From contig CM114274.1 of the NCBI GenBank assembly GCA_050084515.1, forward strand, positions 21,576,001 to 21,640,000: 64,000 bases of DNA. The letters run 5' to 3'. Positions 34,793 through 45,211 of the stretch are shown here, in pieces. How positions within the stretch are numbered: the stretch's first letter is position 1; each line of letters begins with the position of its first letter. The translations under genes were made by a program, and so were the position numbers. The notes beneath the pieces were generated by a model. It was not told the DNA's origin and did no database searches. It worked only from the letters and a program-made list of their open reading frames with translations. Source of the stretch: Blasia pusilla (lineage: Eukaryota; Marchantiophyta; Marchantiopsida; Blasiales).

Positions 34793-35309
34793 ATGGACCA
34801 CTCCTACGTCTACTGCTTTGTTCGGCCCGAGCACAATTTCCAGGTGTTCAAGATCCAGGATCCTGTGGATCCATGCTCGATGGGCAGCTTAGATAGTTTG
34901 TACAATTCCCCCGGAATTTACATGCAAGACAAGATACCCCACTTCGGGAGGAAGGAAAAGTCGCCACCCGATGCAACGCTCATCGAGCTCTGCTCAAGGC
35001 CGGATGACTTGGTGTTCAACTTAGTGGGACTTTCAGGGGCAAGTATTAAAGGCGCCTGGCAGAGTGGCAGGAACATTCTCTGCCTCGAGGGAAGGCAGGA
35101 ACTGTTTGACCTTTGCAAGGAGGCAAAGGCAGAATACGAAAGGCTCGTTGGGGCATACAACTCTCCACCGGCCGAGAGCTCGGTTCGAGCCACCCTTGGT
35201 AGTGACTCCATCGTCACTTCCAACGATTCCCAAAATCGGGAGGGCAAGGCCGAAAGTGATTTTGCAAGAGCTCTCGGATGATGACAAGTGAGTTCAAAGA
35301 ACTCAACGA

Positions 35310-36300
35310 CCTAGCTTGACTGCAGCGTTTGGAGTCGGGAGTTTTTTGATAATGAGGCAAAAGATTTCATAGAATAGATCAAATGTAAAATTCCGAGCTT
35401 TTTTCGGATGATATAAAGCAGAAGATTTTTTCGAACGATGGTGGTGCTTGTAAATGTTTGCTGATCATTTTTTGTCTTTTCGAATGTGATCGTCTATGTA
35501 CTCCACGGACTTCTATTTTGCAACCCGTCGGATTTCTCCTGCTTGCAACTTTTCGCTTTTTGACCACTGCACCCTTTTTACCACCTCCAGGCAACCTGTC
35601 TGATTCCGACAAGTTTCCTGATCGGACCCTTTCCCTGTTGGTCCAACTTAAGAGGCAGTCTAGCGGGCTTCTTCCCTTGGCACCTTCCCCTCAACTCGTA
35701 AAGGCAGGCGTAGGCTTCTTTTCTTCTCTCAGACGTGTTGGATTCCTTCTACCTGTGCGGTTGCCATAATGGTATTACCGGGGACGGAGCAGATATTGAT
35801 ACTAGATGGGTGTCACATTGCAGAGCGTACAAGGTATACTTCCGAGGAAGGCGGTGGGACTCGAGACAGGTTACATGGGACCATTATGGTGTACCTAGGG
35901 GGGGGCCAAGGCTCTCGAATTCGCCAATATTTTCGATCCCCGTCTACAATCGGCCAGAGGAGCCACTTGAATCCCAGGACATTCCTTTGGTACTGTCATC
36001 GAGGAGAGTTAGGAGTAAATTTGTAGATGACGAGGCTGAAGAAATCATAGACTAGGTGAAATGTACATTTCCGAGGTTCCTGCGGAGGTAATAAAGGACA
36101 AGATTTTTTCAACCCATAATGGTGTTTGTAAAAGTTTGCTGGAATATGTTTTTGGACTTGTGGATTGTGTTCTTTTAGCTACTCAATTACAATTCGCAAC
36201 CCGTATGATTCCGACTTTTTGCTTTTTGCCCATTGCAACTTTTTAACCATTTCAGGCAACAGCCGGATTCCGCCAGTTGATCGCTTGAGTGATTCGGACT
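35310..36300 (+). repeat. Tandemly duplicated 3' module of gene 1
   Basis: Two diverged units follow each other: DDEAKDFIE-type stop exon, GTAATAAAGGA(G/C)AAGATTTTTTC, TTTGTAAAAGTTTGCTG, CAACCCGT half palindrome, then the TAGGCTTCTTTTCTTCTC block, and again with VDDEAEEIID. A third partial unit begins near 36,300. The same duplication is in E1, E3 and E4, so it predates their spread. Confidence 0.7.
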
Positions 36301-37036
36301 CTATCCGGTGAGACCAACTTCGAAGCATTGTGGCGGGCTTCTTGACTTTTGGCTCGTTCCCTTCATTCGCCCAACAGATTGTAGGCTTCTTTTCTTTTCT
36401 AAGATGTGCAGGATTCCTACTACCGCCGGATTGCCATTTCGGATTCCCAACCCGTTGGATCGTCGTGGTGCAGGGTGGAAGAAAATCACTTCTAAAAATC
36501 TTTCCTTTCTTATGGTGAGTTTTTCTTACGGGTTGGGAGGGTGCGACTTCTCGGTTTCTCACCTTAGGATCGATTTGTTCACATTTCAGAAAGTTGGTCT
36601 TGAGTAGACACCATTCATAACCGCATGAAAGTTGGTTATGGGGCAATTTAGGGGAGGCCATGATGTAGGCAACAATCCTGCAAAGAGAGGTACCCATCCG
36701 GGTGGTCCTCCAACAAAAATACCAAGAACCACGCTTTTTGTTGACAAGGAGACAGGAATGTTAAGAAACTTAGGCTCACATGGAGAGTGATGGAAAAATG
36801 TTTAGGTGGTCTTATGATGTCTCCTTTTTTTCTCGCTTGAGGAAAGAGGAGGTTTTTTAGGGCCAAATGTGGACCACTTAATACTCTCTTCTAAAGATTT
36901 CCTGAATTTTAAAGCAAACAAAAATTTCAAATATGTCAAAAATTTTTGAAGAGAGGAGGCGGATTTGGCCCTTTTTTTTTAAGAGAGACACTCCTCTCTT
37001 CCTCTCTTACTCTCTCCTGTCAGAATACCAGCCCCC
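36056..37036. repeat. E2 end A subterminal region
   Basis: Non-coding 3' part of the element, ending CTCTCTCCTGTCAGAATACC then AGCCCCC. Shares all landmark blocks with the other A ends. Confidence 0.8.
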
Positions 37037-37045
37037 GAAACTTTT
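37037..37045. repeat. Target site duplication of E2, right copy
   Basis: GAAACTTTT, identical to 12,811-12,819. Confidence 0.88.
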
Positions 37046-39648
37046 TATCTCATCTAGAAGATTCGTGCAGTGAATGATGACGCTTGTCCGGGTCGGTGTT
37101 TCTCTATGTCTTCCCAAGGATGATGGAGTGTATTCCACATCCTGGTCTGCTCCCCCTGGGACAACCCTGGCGCCTCTCGCTTCCGCCTCTCCCGAGTCTG
37201 CGGTCAGCTTGTTGGGGTCTCTATCACCTCGGATCTTTCTCGGTTATGTCCTCAGGGTCGTTGAAGTCCAGCCAGATCAGGAAATTCTCCACCTCCCAAT
37301 TGGACATGCTTTGAGCCATCTCCATGTCGTACATGGAAAATGTCTCTCCATCAGGCGGAGAAGCCCACAATTTGCAAGCCGCAGGTATGTTTCGCCAGTT
37401 ACCTGCATTCTTACAATGGACGAGGTACCTGAACACCATGCGTTGGGCAGCTCTTAGTCGAGATGCATCGGCCGCCTGCTTGTGAAGATCTCGCTTTGAC
37501 CGATGAAAATGAGTCTCAAAGACACCCAGAGGATGGTATGCCCAAGTCTTTTTTTTTTATTTGAGCACCTTTTGCCAGCATCTCATTTACAAGGGCGTCG
37601 CCCAAGAACCCCTTGTACTCTGCCGGGTGCGTCGTTAGCACTTTCTTCACCCGATCGCAATCCTGGATCCAGTGGTGGGTGACATTCCCCTCCGATACAA
37701 TCCTGCACATCCAAACTCAAAATAAGAAATTTTGCAAGGTACATGGGTTTCTGCAACCCGTTGGACTCCGACAAGTCGTCACAGCTCATGGTCGGAATGG
37801 TAGCTACGAGCTAAATTTTGCAACCCCTCGGAGTCCGACGGATTGCATTCAGATTTGTGATTGCTTGGTTTCAATCCGTCAGACTCCGACAGGTTGTCAG
37901 ATAATTTGTATTTAGAGAGTGGTTACCGAGAGAAAAGTGAACATATCAACTCGTAAGAGTCCGACAGGTTGCGCAATTTCAATTAAAGCTGCAATTTGAT
38001 GCCAAAAATATAGCTCCCCTACCTCTGAATGCAACCTGTCGGACTCCGACGAGTTGCTTTCGGCCAAAAACATCAAAAAACATCCAAAAACAACTGCGAG
38101 TCAAGCAACCCGTCGGACCCCGACGAGTTGTTTTCTTCAAAAAATAGTGGCCAGTCGAGCAACTCGTCGGACTCCGACGAGTTTCTTTCGGCCAAAGACA
38201 TCCTAAACCTGTAGTCAGTCAAACAACTTGTCGGACTCCGACGAGTTGCTTTTGGCCAAAAACATCCTTAACCTGTGGTCAGTCAAACAACTCGTCAGAG
38301 TCCAACGAGTTGCTTTCCGCCAAAAACATCCTAAACCAGTGATTAGTCGAACAACTCGTCGGAGATTGACAAGTTGCTTTTTGCCAAAAAAATCCCAAAA
38401 ATAGTGGCGACTCAAACAACTTGTTGGAGTCTGACGGTTTGCAGCAAGAGGAAACTTACGTGTTCATGGCATGCATGGCCATCTTCACCATGGCCATGTG
38501 ATGAGGGTATGGATGTAGCACGAGTGCCTTCGCGCAAAACTGTGCCTCCAATGAGTTTGGGCGCTCCTCTGCAAACTGGGTCCACGCCATGAACCTATGG
38601 TTTCCATCCTTGATGAAGAAATATAGTTCGCATCCAGCTGAATACCGTCCCCTCTATCGCCCTTATGAATTCCTGATCTCTCATACTCCACAATGTGTCG
38701 AGCGCTTCCAAGTCCTCCTCCGTAACCACCTCTTGGGTTCCATGTTCATCGTAAGGCTGAACATAGAACGGAGGGAAGCTATCGACGTAGGATGTTGTCG
38801 CTGCCGATTGTTTCAGCTTCGCAATATCCTCGTCAGATTGAATTTTGCGGACATACTCCATTGTTTGCAATCGGAAAAGTGGAATTCTTGGGGCGTTTTG
38901 GCCCTCCGTCAGTGCCATCTGCTTTACCACCTTTCACAACGGGGAAGCCATCAATAAGCTACACTGAATTGCCATTGAATTGCAGCATGGGCCTTCACAT
39001 AACTCACAGAACACAGATCCTCTCTTACCCGCTCGAAGATTGGGTCAGTGTCTTGGCCAGCCAACTGCTCTGAGATAGCAGGTGGCAAGTCCACTGGAAA
39101 CTCGTCGATCCGATAGAGGTCGATTTCTTCCACCGGGCTTAGAGACGAGGATGACTGCTCTCCTGCTTCTTCAGCGATGTCCACCATCTCCACGCTGGCG
39201 GTCCTCATGACCTCATCGTCCGTCACTTGAACTTCGGCCGTTTCAGCTATATTGATTGTGTCCCCAGACTCCATCGGAGTCATTTCCTGCATCTCAACAA
39301 TTTCGGTTGGACGGGCAGGGCTTTCTTCAATGGCAATCGCTTTTTCCCTCCGAGCTTTTGCCAATTTTGCTCTCCTCACCGATGCTTCTTTTCATGCTTT
39401 TCGTCGGCGATCCTTTTCTTCAAGGCCTACGACGCCTCAGCCTCTACGTTCAGTTTTTGGAGCGTCTCATTTACACGTTTTGCAAGAAGCTCCTGCTTGT
39501 GCATCTCCGCTTCCCTTTCCCGCTCCTCGATTTCTTGCTGCCTTATCTCATTGGCCGAACGAGGCCCTAGAGATGGTGACGCAGGAGTCCCCATGGACTT
39601 GGGAGTGAAGCTCCCAACCTTGTTTGCTTGAGATTTTTTCCTTGTCAT
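37046..39648 (-). pseudogene. E1 gene 1, 5' half with internal deletions
   Basis: ATG at 39,648 (MTRKKSQANKVG). Exon 1 39,000-39,648 with the coiled coil is frameshifted near 39,390. Exon 2 (about 38,460-38,935) gives MEYVRKIQSDEDIAKLKQSA and the DGNHR region. Intron 2 (about 37,712-38,455) holds palindromes. Exon 3 is shortened by two deletions, near 37,500 (middle of the charged linker) and near 37,220. It contains WEVENFLIWLDFNDPED. The reading then meets the E2 target duplication and continues at 12,819. The protein is not produced. Confidence 0.75.
37712..38455. repeat. E1 intron 2: palindrome array
   Basis: About eleven palindromes from 37,753 to 38,445, for example near 38,105, 38,158, 38,222, 38,285 and 38,350 with steps of 53-65 bp. 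Many have CTCGT on one arm and ACGAG on the other. Spacers repeat TTGGCCAAAAACATCC. Confidence 0.85.
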
Positions 39649-41174
39649 TGTTCCTGAAAATGCCTCTTAAGGACAAGGAAATTTCTCTTTGTGCATGATG
39701 AATCGGCTCGAGGAATCGCCTTGATGAGTCGCCTTGCTGATGTTGCGATGAGTTGCCTTGATGAGTAGCTCGAATTGGCTCACGATCGTTTGCTCGAATC
39801 GTCTCGTGATGAGTCACCGTGTAAAGCGCCCCTTGGTATCTAGTCAATTGCTGCGCAGAAGAGCAATTGAGATCGCGAAATGAAAAACCGGAAATGAGCG
39901 AACCTTCCCCTATTTATACTTTTCGAGCCGTTGGGCTGACCGTTGGGTCGCATCGTCCTTCCGACAGCGACGTGCTGGCCGTTAGGGAAGTCTGGACGTG
40001 AGAAAAACCAACCCGACGGCTTCAACAGGTTGCATGCTTCCCGAGGGTTCAAGGCATCCGTCCTCGTGGCAACCTATCGGAGACCGACAAGTTGCGCACC
40101 TCCGCCGTCTTTGGAAAAGAACACAAGGTACCCGCGCAACCTGTTGGAGACCAACAGGTTGCGCGCCTATTGTGTCTTTGGACAAGAACGCGAGGTACCC
40201 GCGCAACCCGTCGGATTCCGGTGGGTTGCATGCTTACCTCGTCTTAGGATAACAGGGCGGGCTTCCCGTGCAACTCGTCGGAGGCCGACAGGTTGCACGA
40301 TTCCTTCATGTAATCGTTACAAGGTGAGGCACTTGCGTAACCCGTCTGAGGTCGACAGATTCCGCGCCTCCGCCCTCTTTGGGCAAGAAGGTGGGGCACC
40401 CGCGCAACTCGTCGAAAACAGACGGGTTGCACGCTTCCTTAATGTAAGTGTTACAAGGTGAGGCAATTGCGCAACCCGTCTGAGGCCGACGGGTTGCGCG
40501 CCTCCGCCGTGTTTGGGCAAGAAGGCGCGGCACCCGCGCAACTCGTCGGAGATCAACGGGTTGCACGCTTCCTTCATGTTAGCGTTACAAGGTGAGGCAG
40601 AAGCGTGCAACCCGTCTGAAGCCGACGGGTTGCACGCTTTGCTTATCTTGGGTTAATAGACAAGGTACCACGGCAACCCGTTGGTTATCGACAGGTTGCA
40701 CGCTTTTCTATTCCTCGGGTAACAATGCGACAACGCATAGTTCCGAGGAAACCCATTGCAATCCGACGGGTCACAAGATCTACCCTGATTTGGACAATCT
40801 CGCAAAAGTCTCCAACGATTGGTTGCCTTAGCATATGCAAGCGATATCTTGTGTTTGATGCTAGCAAAGTCGACTCAAAAGACCTTTGGTTGGCAAGAAG
40901 GGGGTACCAACCCAACGGACTCCGACGGGTTCCAATAAAAAGAAGTGCATGCTTTGCAACCAACGTCTCTGATTCCCAAATTCTGCAACCCACCTGACTC
41001 CGACAGGTTGCAACAAAATTGAATCCATTGTGTCAGACATTTTCACCTACCAAACTTCATCTTGTCTTTTAAATTCTGTCAGGAGAATGTGAGTCCCTAT
41101 TCACTATAAATTGAACATTCTCATTCTCATTCTCATTCCAATTCTCTGTCTCCTCATGGTGGAATCTTCTAGGA
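39649..41174. promoter_or_regulatory. E1 bidirectional promoter with palindrome array
   Basis: Gene 1 TATA box at 39,911-39,918 (minus), gene 2 TATA box at 41,105-41,112 (plus) with CATTCT repeats. Between them about fourteen palindromes (40,010-41,010), more degenerate than in the other copies, with spacers such as CGCGCCTCCGCC and CTTGGGCAAGAAGG. This array is the longest of the five. Confidence 0.8.
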
Positions 41175-41312
41175 ATGGATAATTATGTGAAGCTCACTTG
41201 TGGCAGTCATCTAGCGGCCCTTCCTCAATCAGAAATTGTTCGACCGCAAGCTCGTGAGTCTTTCATAGCAATGGATGAAAAATTTCTCTCAGATTTCTTC
41301 TCCAAATTGGAA
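41175..41312 (+). pseudogene. E1 gene 2 stub
   Basis: ATG at 41,175 and about 46 codons of the transposase N-terminus (MDNYVKLTCGSHLAALPQSE and on to FFSKLEH). The sequence then jumps into the palindromes of the E4 promoter in reverse orientation. The rest of the gene up to the SWIM end at 55,094 is deleted. Confidence 0.8.
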
Positions 41313-41957
41313 CACAGGTTGCGCGGGAAGCCCGTGTTGTTAACCCTTGACGAGGGAAGCGTGCAACCCAACGGTCTCCGACGGGTTGCGCAGGTATATC
41401 CCGTTCTTGCCCGAAGACGGCGGAGGCGCGCAACCTGTCGGTCTCCGACGGGTTGCGTGGGTACCTCGCATTCTTGTCCGAAGACGGAGGAGGTACTCAA
41501 CCTGTCGGTCTCCGACAAGTTGCTCGCGCACGTCGCGTTATCTTCCCAAGACGGCGGAGGCGCGCAACCTGTCGGACTCTGACGGGTTGCCATTTTTCAC
41601 GTCCGGACTTCCTCAACGGCCGGCACGTCGCTGTCGAAAGGACGACGGGACCCAATGGTCAGCCCAACGGCTAGAAAAGTATAAATAGGGCTCATTTCTG
41701 GTTTCTCATTTTGCGATCTCCATTGCTCTCCCGTGTAGCAGCTGATCAGATACCAAGGGGTGTTTCACACAGCGAGTCATCGCGAGACGATAGGAGGGAA
41801 CGAGAGCGAGACGGTTCAACCGAACGAGAGCGAGACGGTTCGACTGAACGATCGCGAGATGATTCGAGCTATCCATCAAGGCGACTCATCTCGACGTTAG
41901 CAAGGCGATTGATCAAGCGATTCATCGTGGACATAGGTGGAGGCATTTTTGGGAAAA
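41313..41957. promoter_or_regulatory. E4 gene 1 promoter, truncated palindrome array
   Basis: About five palindromes (41,320-41,590, centres GGTCTCC), then TATAAATA at 41,680-41,687 and a leader with three repeats of GAGCGAGACGGTTC(A/G)A around 41,800-41,860. Confidence 0.8.
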
Positions 41958-44358
41958 ATGACGAGGAAAAAAGCTCAAGCAACTAAGTCTGGGAGCTTCA
42001 CTCCAAAGTCCATTAGGACTCCTGCGTCAGCATCTCCAGGGCCTCGTTCGGAAAATGAGATTAGGCAGCAGGAAATCGAGGAGCGGGAAAGGGAAGCGGA
42101 GATGCACAACCAGGAGCTTCTTGCGAAACGTGTACAAGAGGCGCTTGATAAACAGAACGCAGAGGCTGAGATGTCGTAGGCCTTGAAGAAAAGGATCGCC
42201 GACAAAAAGCGAGAAAAGAAGCGTCTGGACTCGTCAATGAGGAGAGCAGAATTGGCTAAAGCGAGGAGGGAAAAAGCAATAGCCATTGACGACAACCCTG
42301 CCCGTCCAACCGAAAGTATTGAGATGGGGAAAATGTCTCCGATGAAGTCCGGGGACACAATCAACATAGTGGAAATGCTTGAAATCACGGACGACGAGGT
42401 CATGAAGACCGCCAGCGTGGAGATGGTGGACATTGCCGAAGAAGCAGGAGAGCGGTCATCCTGGTCTCCAAGCCCGGCGGAAGAAATCGATCTCTATCGG
42501 ATGGACAAGTTCCTAGTGGACTTGCCAGCTGCTGTCTCAGACAAGTTGGCTGGTCAAGAAACCGACCCAATCTTCAAGCGGGTAAGAGAGGAACTGGGTT
42601 TTTTGAATTATGTGAAGGCCCACCTTGCAATTCATTGGAAATTCAGTGTAGCTTATTGATCTTGTCCCGGTTCTAACAGGTGGTAAAGAAGATGGCACTG
42701 ATGGAGAGCCACAACGCCCCGTGAATTCCACTCTGCCGATTGCGGACAATGGAATACGTCCGCGAAATTCAGTCCGACGAGGATATCGCGAAGCTCAAAC
42801 AATCGACGGCGACAACATCTTACGTCGACAACTTCCCTCCCTTCTATGTTCAGCCTTACGACGAGCATGGAACCCAAGCCCTCGTTACGGAGGAGGACTT
42901 GGAAAAGCTCGAAACATTCTGGAGGATGAGAGACCAGGATTTCATAAGGCAAGTAGAGGGCATGGAATTCAGCTGGATGAGGAATCTGCATTTCTTCATC
43001 TGGGATGGAAATCACAGGTTCATGGCGTGGACAAAGTTTGCAAAGGAGCGCCCAAACTCCTTGGAGGCACATTTTTGCGTGAAGGCAGTGGTCCTTCATC
43101 CATACCCTCATCACATGGCGACGGTGGAGATGGCCATACATGCCATGAACACGTAAGTTTCTTCTTGCTGCAAACCGTCGGACTCCGACAAGTTGTTTGG
43201 GTCGCCACTGTTGTTGGGATGCTTTTATTAACGCAACTCGTCGGACTCCGACGAGTTGCTCAATTGATGAATGGGTTAGGATGTTTTTGGCCGAAAGCAA
43301 CTCGTCGAACTCCGACGAGTTGCTCGAATGACGGCAGAAGTTAGGATGTTTTTGGCCGAAAGCAAGAAGTTGGAGTCCGACGAGTTGCTCGACTCGCCGC
43401 CTTTTTTGGATGTTTTTTGAAGAAAGCAACTCGTCGGAGTCCGACGAGATGTTCGACTGACCACAGGTTTAGTATGTTTTTGGCCCAAAGCAACTCGTCA
43501 GAGTCCGACGGGTTGCTTGACTCGAAGCTGTTTGGAGGTTTTTTTAATGTTTTTGGCCGAAAGCAACTTGTCGGAGTTCGACGGGTTGCATTCGGAAGTT
43601 GGAAGTTACCTTTTCCGCGTCAAATTTCAGCTTTCCATGCAATTGCGCAACCTGTCGGACTTTGATGGGTTGCTATGTTCACTTTTGACACAGACTATTT
43701 GACAACCCGTCGGAGTCCGACGGGTTGAAACCAGACATTCACAAATCTGAATGCAATCCGTCGGACTCCGACGGGTTGCATAATTAAGCTCGTTGCTAGA
43801 ATCTGACCTTGAGCTATGACGACCCGGCGGAGTCCGACGGGTTGCAGGAAGCCATGTAACTTACAAATTTTCTGAAATTGAGTTTGGATGTGCAGGATTG
43901 TATCGGAGGGGAATATCACCCACCACTGGATCCAGGATTGCGACCGGGTGAAGAAGATGCTTACGACGCACCTGGCAGAGTACAAGGGGTTCTTGGGCGA
44001 CGCCCTGGTAAATCAGATGCTTGCGAAGGGTGATGCAAACACTCATCGAGCTCTGCTCAAGGCCGGGTGACTTGGTGTTCGACTTAGTGGGACTTTCAAG
44101 GGCGAGTATCAAAGGAGCGTGGCAGAGTGGCAGGAACATTCTCTGCCTCAAGGGAAGGCAAGAACTGTTTGACCTTTGCAAGGAGGCAAAGGCAGAATAC
44201 GAAAGGCTCGTTGGGGCATACAACTCTCCACCAAAGCCGAGAGCTCCGGTTCCAGACCCACCATTGGTAGTGACACCATTGTCACTTCCAACGATTCCGA
44301 AAACTGAAGGGCAAGGCCGAAAGTAATATTGCAAGAGCTCTTAGACAATGACGAGTGA
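41958..44358 (+). pseudogene. E4 gene 1 with large in-gene deletion
   Basis: Exon 1 41,958-42,591 starts MTRKKAQATKSG; a TAG at 42,178 replaces the CAG of other copies. Intron 42,592-42,679. Exon 2 42,680-43,152 is fully open and is the best ParB-like copy: MRTMEYVREIQSDEDIAKLK, then FFIWDGNHRFMAW. Intron 2 43,153-43,895. Exon 3 starts at 43,896 (IVSEGNITHHWIQDCD) and at about 44,030 jumps to the motif I exon (MQTLIELCSRPGDLVFDLVG), so the charged linker and motif IV are lost. It stops with DNDE at 44,358. A distal acidic exon is at 53,677-53,998. Confidence 0.82.
43153..43895. repeat. E4 intron 2: palindrome array
   Basis: About eleven palindromes between 43,170 and 43,850. The one at 43,233-43,259 is perfect with the CTCGT/ACGAG arm pair. 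Spacers repeat GTTAGGATGTTTTTGGCC. Donor GTAAGTTTC, acceptor GGATGTGCAG. Confidence 0.88.
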
Positions 44359-44376
44359 GTTCAAAGAACTCAAGGA

Positions 44377-44386
44377 CCCAGCTTGA
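44377..44386. repeat. Target site duplication of E5, left copy
   Basis: CCCAGCTTGA, identical to 53,252-53,261. Confidence 0.9.
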
Positions 44387-45211
44387 GGGGGCTGGTATTC
44401 TGGCAGGAGAGAGTAAGAGAGGAAGAGAGGAGAGTCTCTCTTAAAAAAAAAAGGGCCAAATCCGCCTCCGCTCTTCAAAACTTTTTGGCATATTTGAATT
44501 TTTGTTTGCTTTCAAATTCAGGAAATCTTTAGAAGAGAGTAGGTAGTGGTCCACATTTGGCCCTAAAAAAACCTCCTTTTTCCTGGGGGCGAAAAAAAAA
44601 TAGACATCATAAGACCACTACAAACATTTTTCCATCACTCTCCATGTGAGCCTAAGTTTCTTAACATTGCCTGACTCGGTCTATAATAAGCAGTGCCCAT
44701 GGGTAGTTTTGTTGGAGGACCACTCGGATGCCAACCTCTCTTTTTGTAGGGATTGTTGCCTACATCATGGCCTCCCCTGAATTGCCCCATAACCAACTTT
44801 CTGTTGGTTATGAATGGTGTCTGCTCAAGACCAACTTTGTGAAATGTGAACACATGAGAGGATAATTGAACCAAAAGATTGTTAGCTGTTTGGAGTAAAG
44901 AGGAGGCGATGTCCCTTCATTCAGATCCTAAGGCTGAGAAACCGAGAAGCTGCACCCCTCCCAACCCGTAAGAAAGCTCACCATAAGAAAGGAAAGATTT
45001 TTAGAAGTGATTTTCTTCCACCCTGCACCCATGACGATCTAATAGGTTGGGAATCCGAAATGGCAATCCGACAGGTAGTAGGAATCCTGCACATCTTAGA
45101 CAAGAAAAGAAGCCTACAACTGGTTTGACGAATGTAGGGGAACGAGCCAAACGTTAAGAAGCCCGCCACAATGCGTCAAAAGTTGGTCTTACGGGGAAAG
45201 AGTCCGATCAC
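44387..45211. repeat. E5 end A subterminal region
   Basis: Non-coding; carries the complete A-end block, including GGGATTGTTGCCTACATCATGG and GACCAACTTTGTGAAATGTG, that is missing from E3. Ends in palindrome remnants at 45,225-45,275. Confidence 0.8.

Larger units (their letters stand above)
30388..36055 (+). pseudogene. E2 gene 1: ParB-like plus DNA methyltransferase, best copy
   Basis: Exon 1 30,388-31,016: MTRKKTQANKSG, coiled coil EIRQQEIKEREREAEMHN. Intron 31,017-31,107. Exon 2 31,108-31,580: ParB/sulfiredoxin-like region with FFIWDGNHRFMAW (DGNHR at 31,432-31,446). Intron 2 31,581-32,235. Exon 3 32,236 to 34,263: TTHHWIQD-type start, charged linker, FRYLV, then RNGHAAWTVNG, motif IV DLPSG (33,991-34,005) and RGCFLVLTGG. 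Intron 34,264-34,792. Exon 34,793-35,291: MDHSYVYCF and motif I VFNLVGLSG (35,012-35,038), GRNILCLEG. IV before I marks a beta-class amino-methyltransferase. Defects: frameshift near 30,733, stop at 31,362 (TAG for CAG), stop near 33,187. Two acidic stop exons lie at about 35,325-35,373 and 35,735-36,055. Confidence 0.82.
12820..37036. mobile_element. E2: near full-length MULE-like transposon, reversed
   Basis: End B at 12,820 (GAGGTGCGGTAAGAGG), end A at 37,036 (plus strand ends GAATACCAGCCCCC), duplication GAAACTTTT. It holds E3 at 13,811-26,143. Without E3 it is about 11.9 kb. Orientation is opposite to E1: gene 2 on the minus strand (13,221-29,096 with E3 inside), promoter with palindromes 29,100-30,387, gene 1 on the plus strand (30,388-36,055). 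It is inserted in the motif IV exon of E1 gene 1. It is the best copy for reading both genes, although both are broken by small mutations. Confidence 0.9.
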
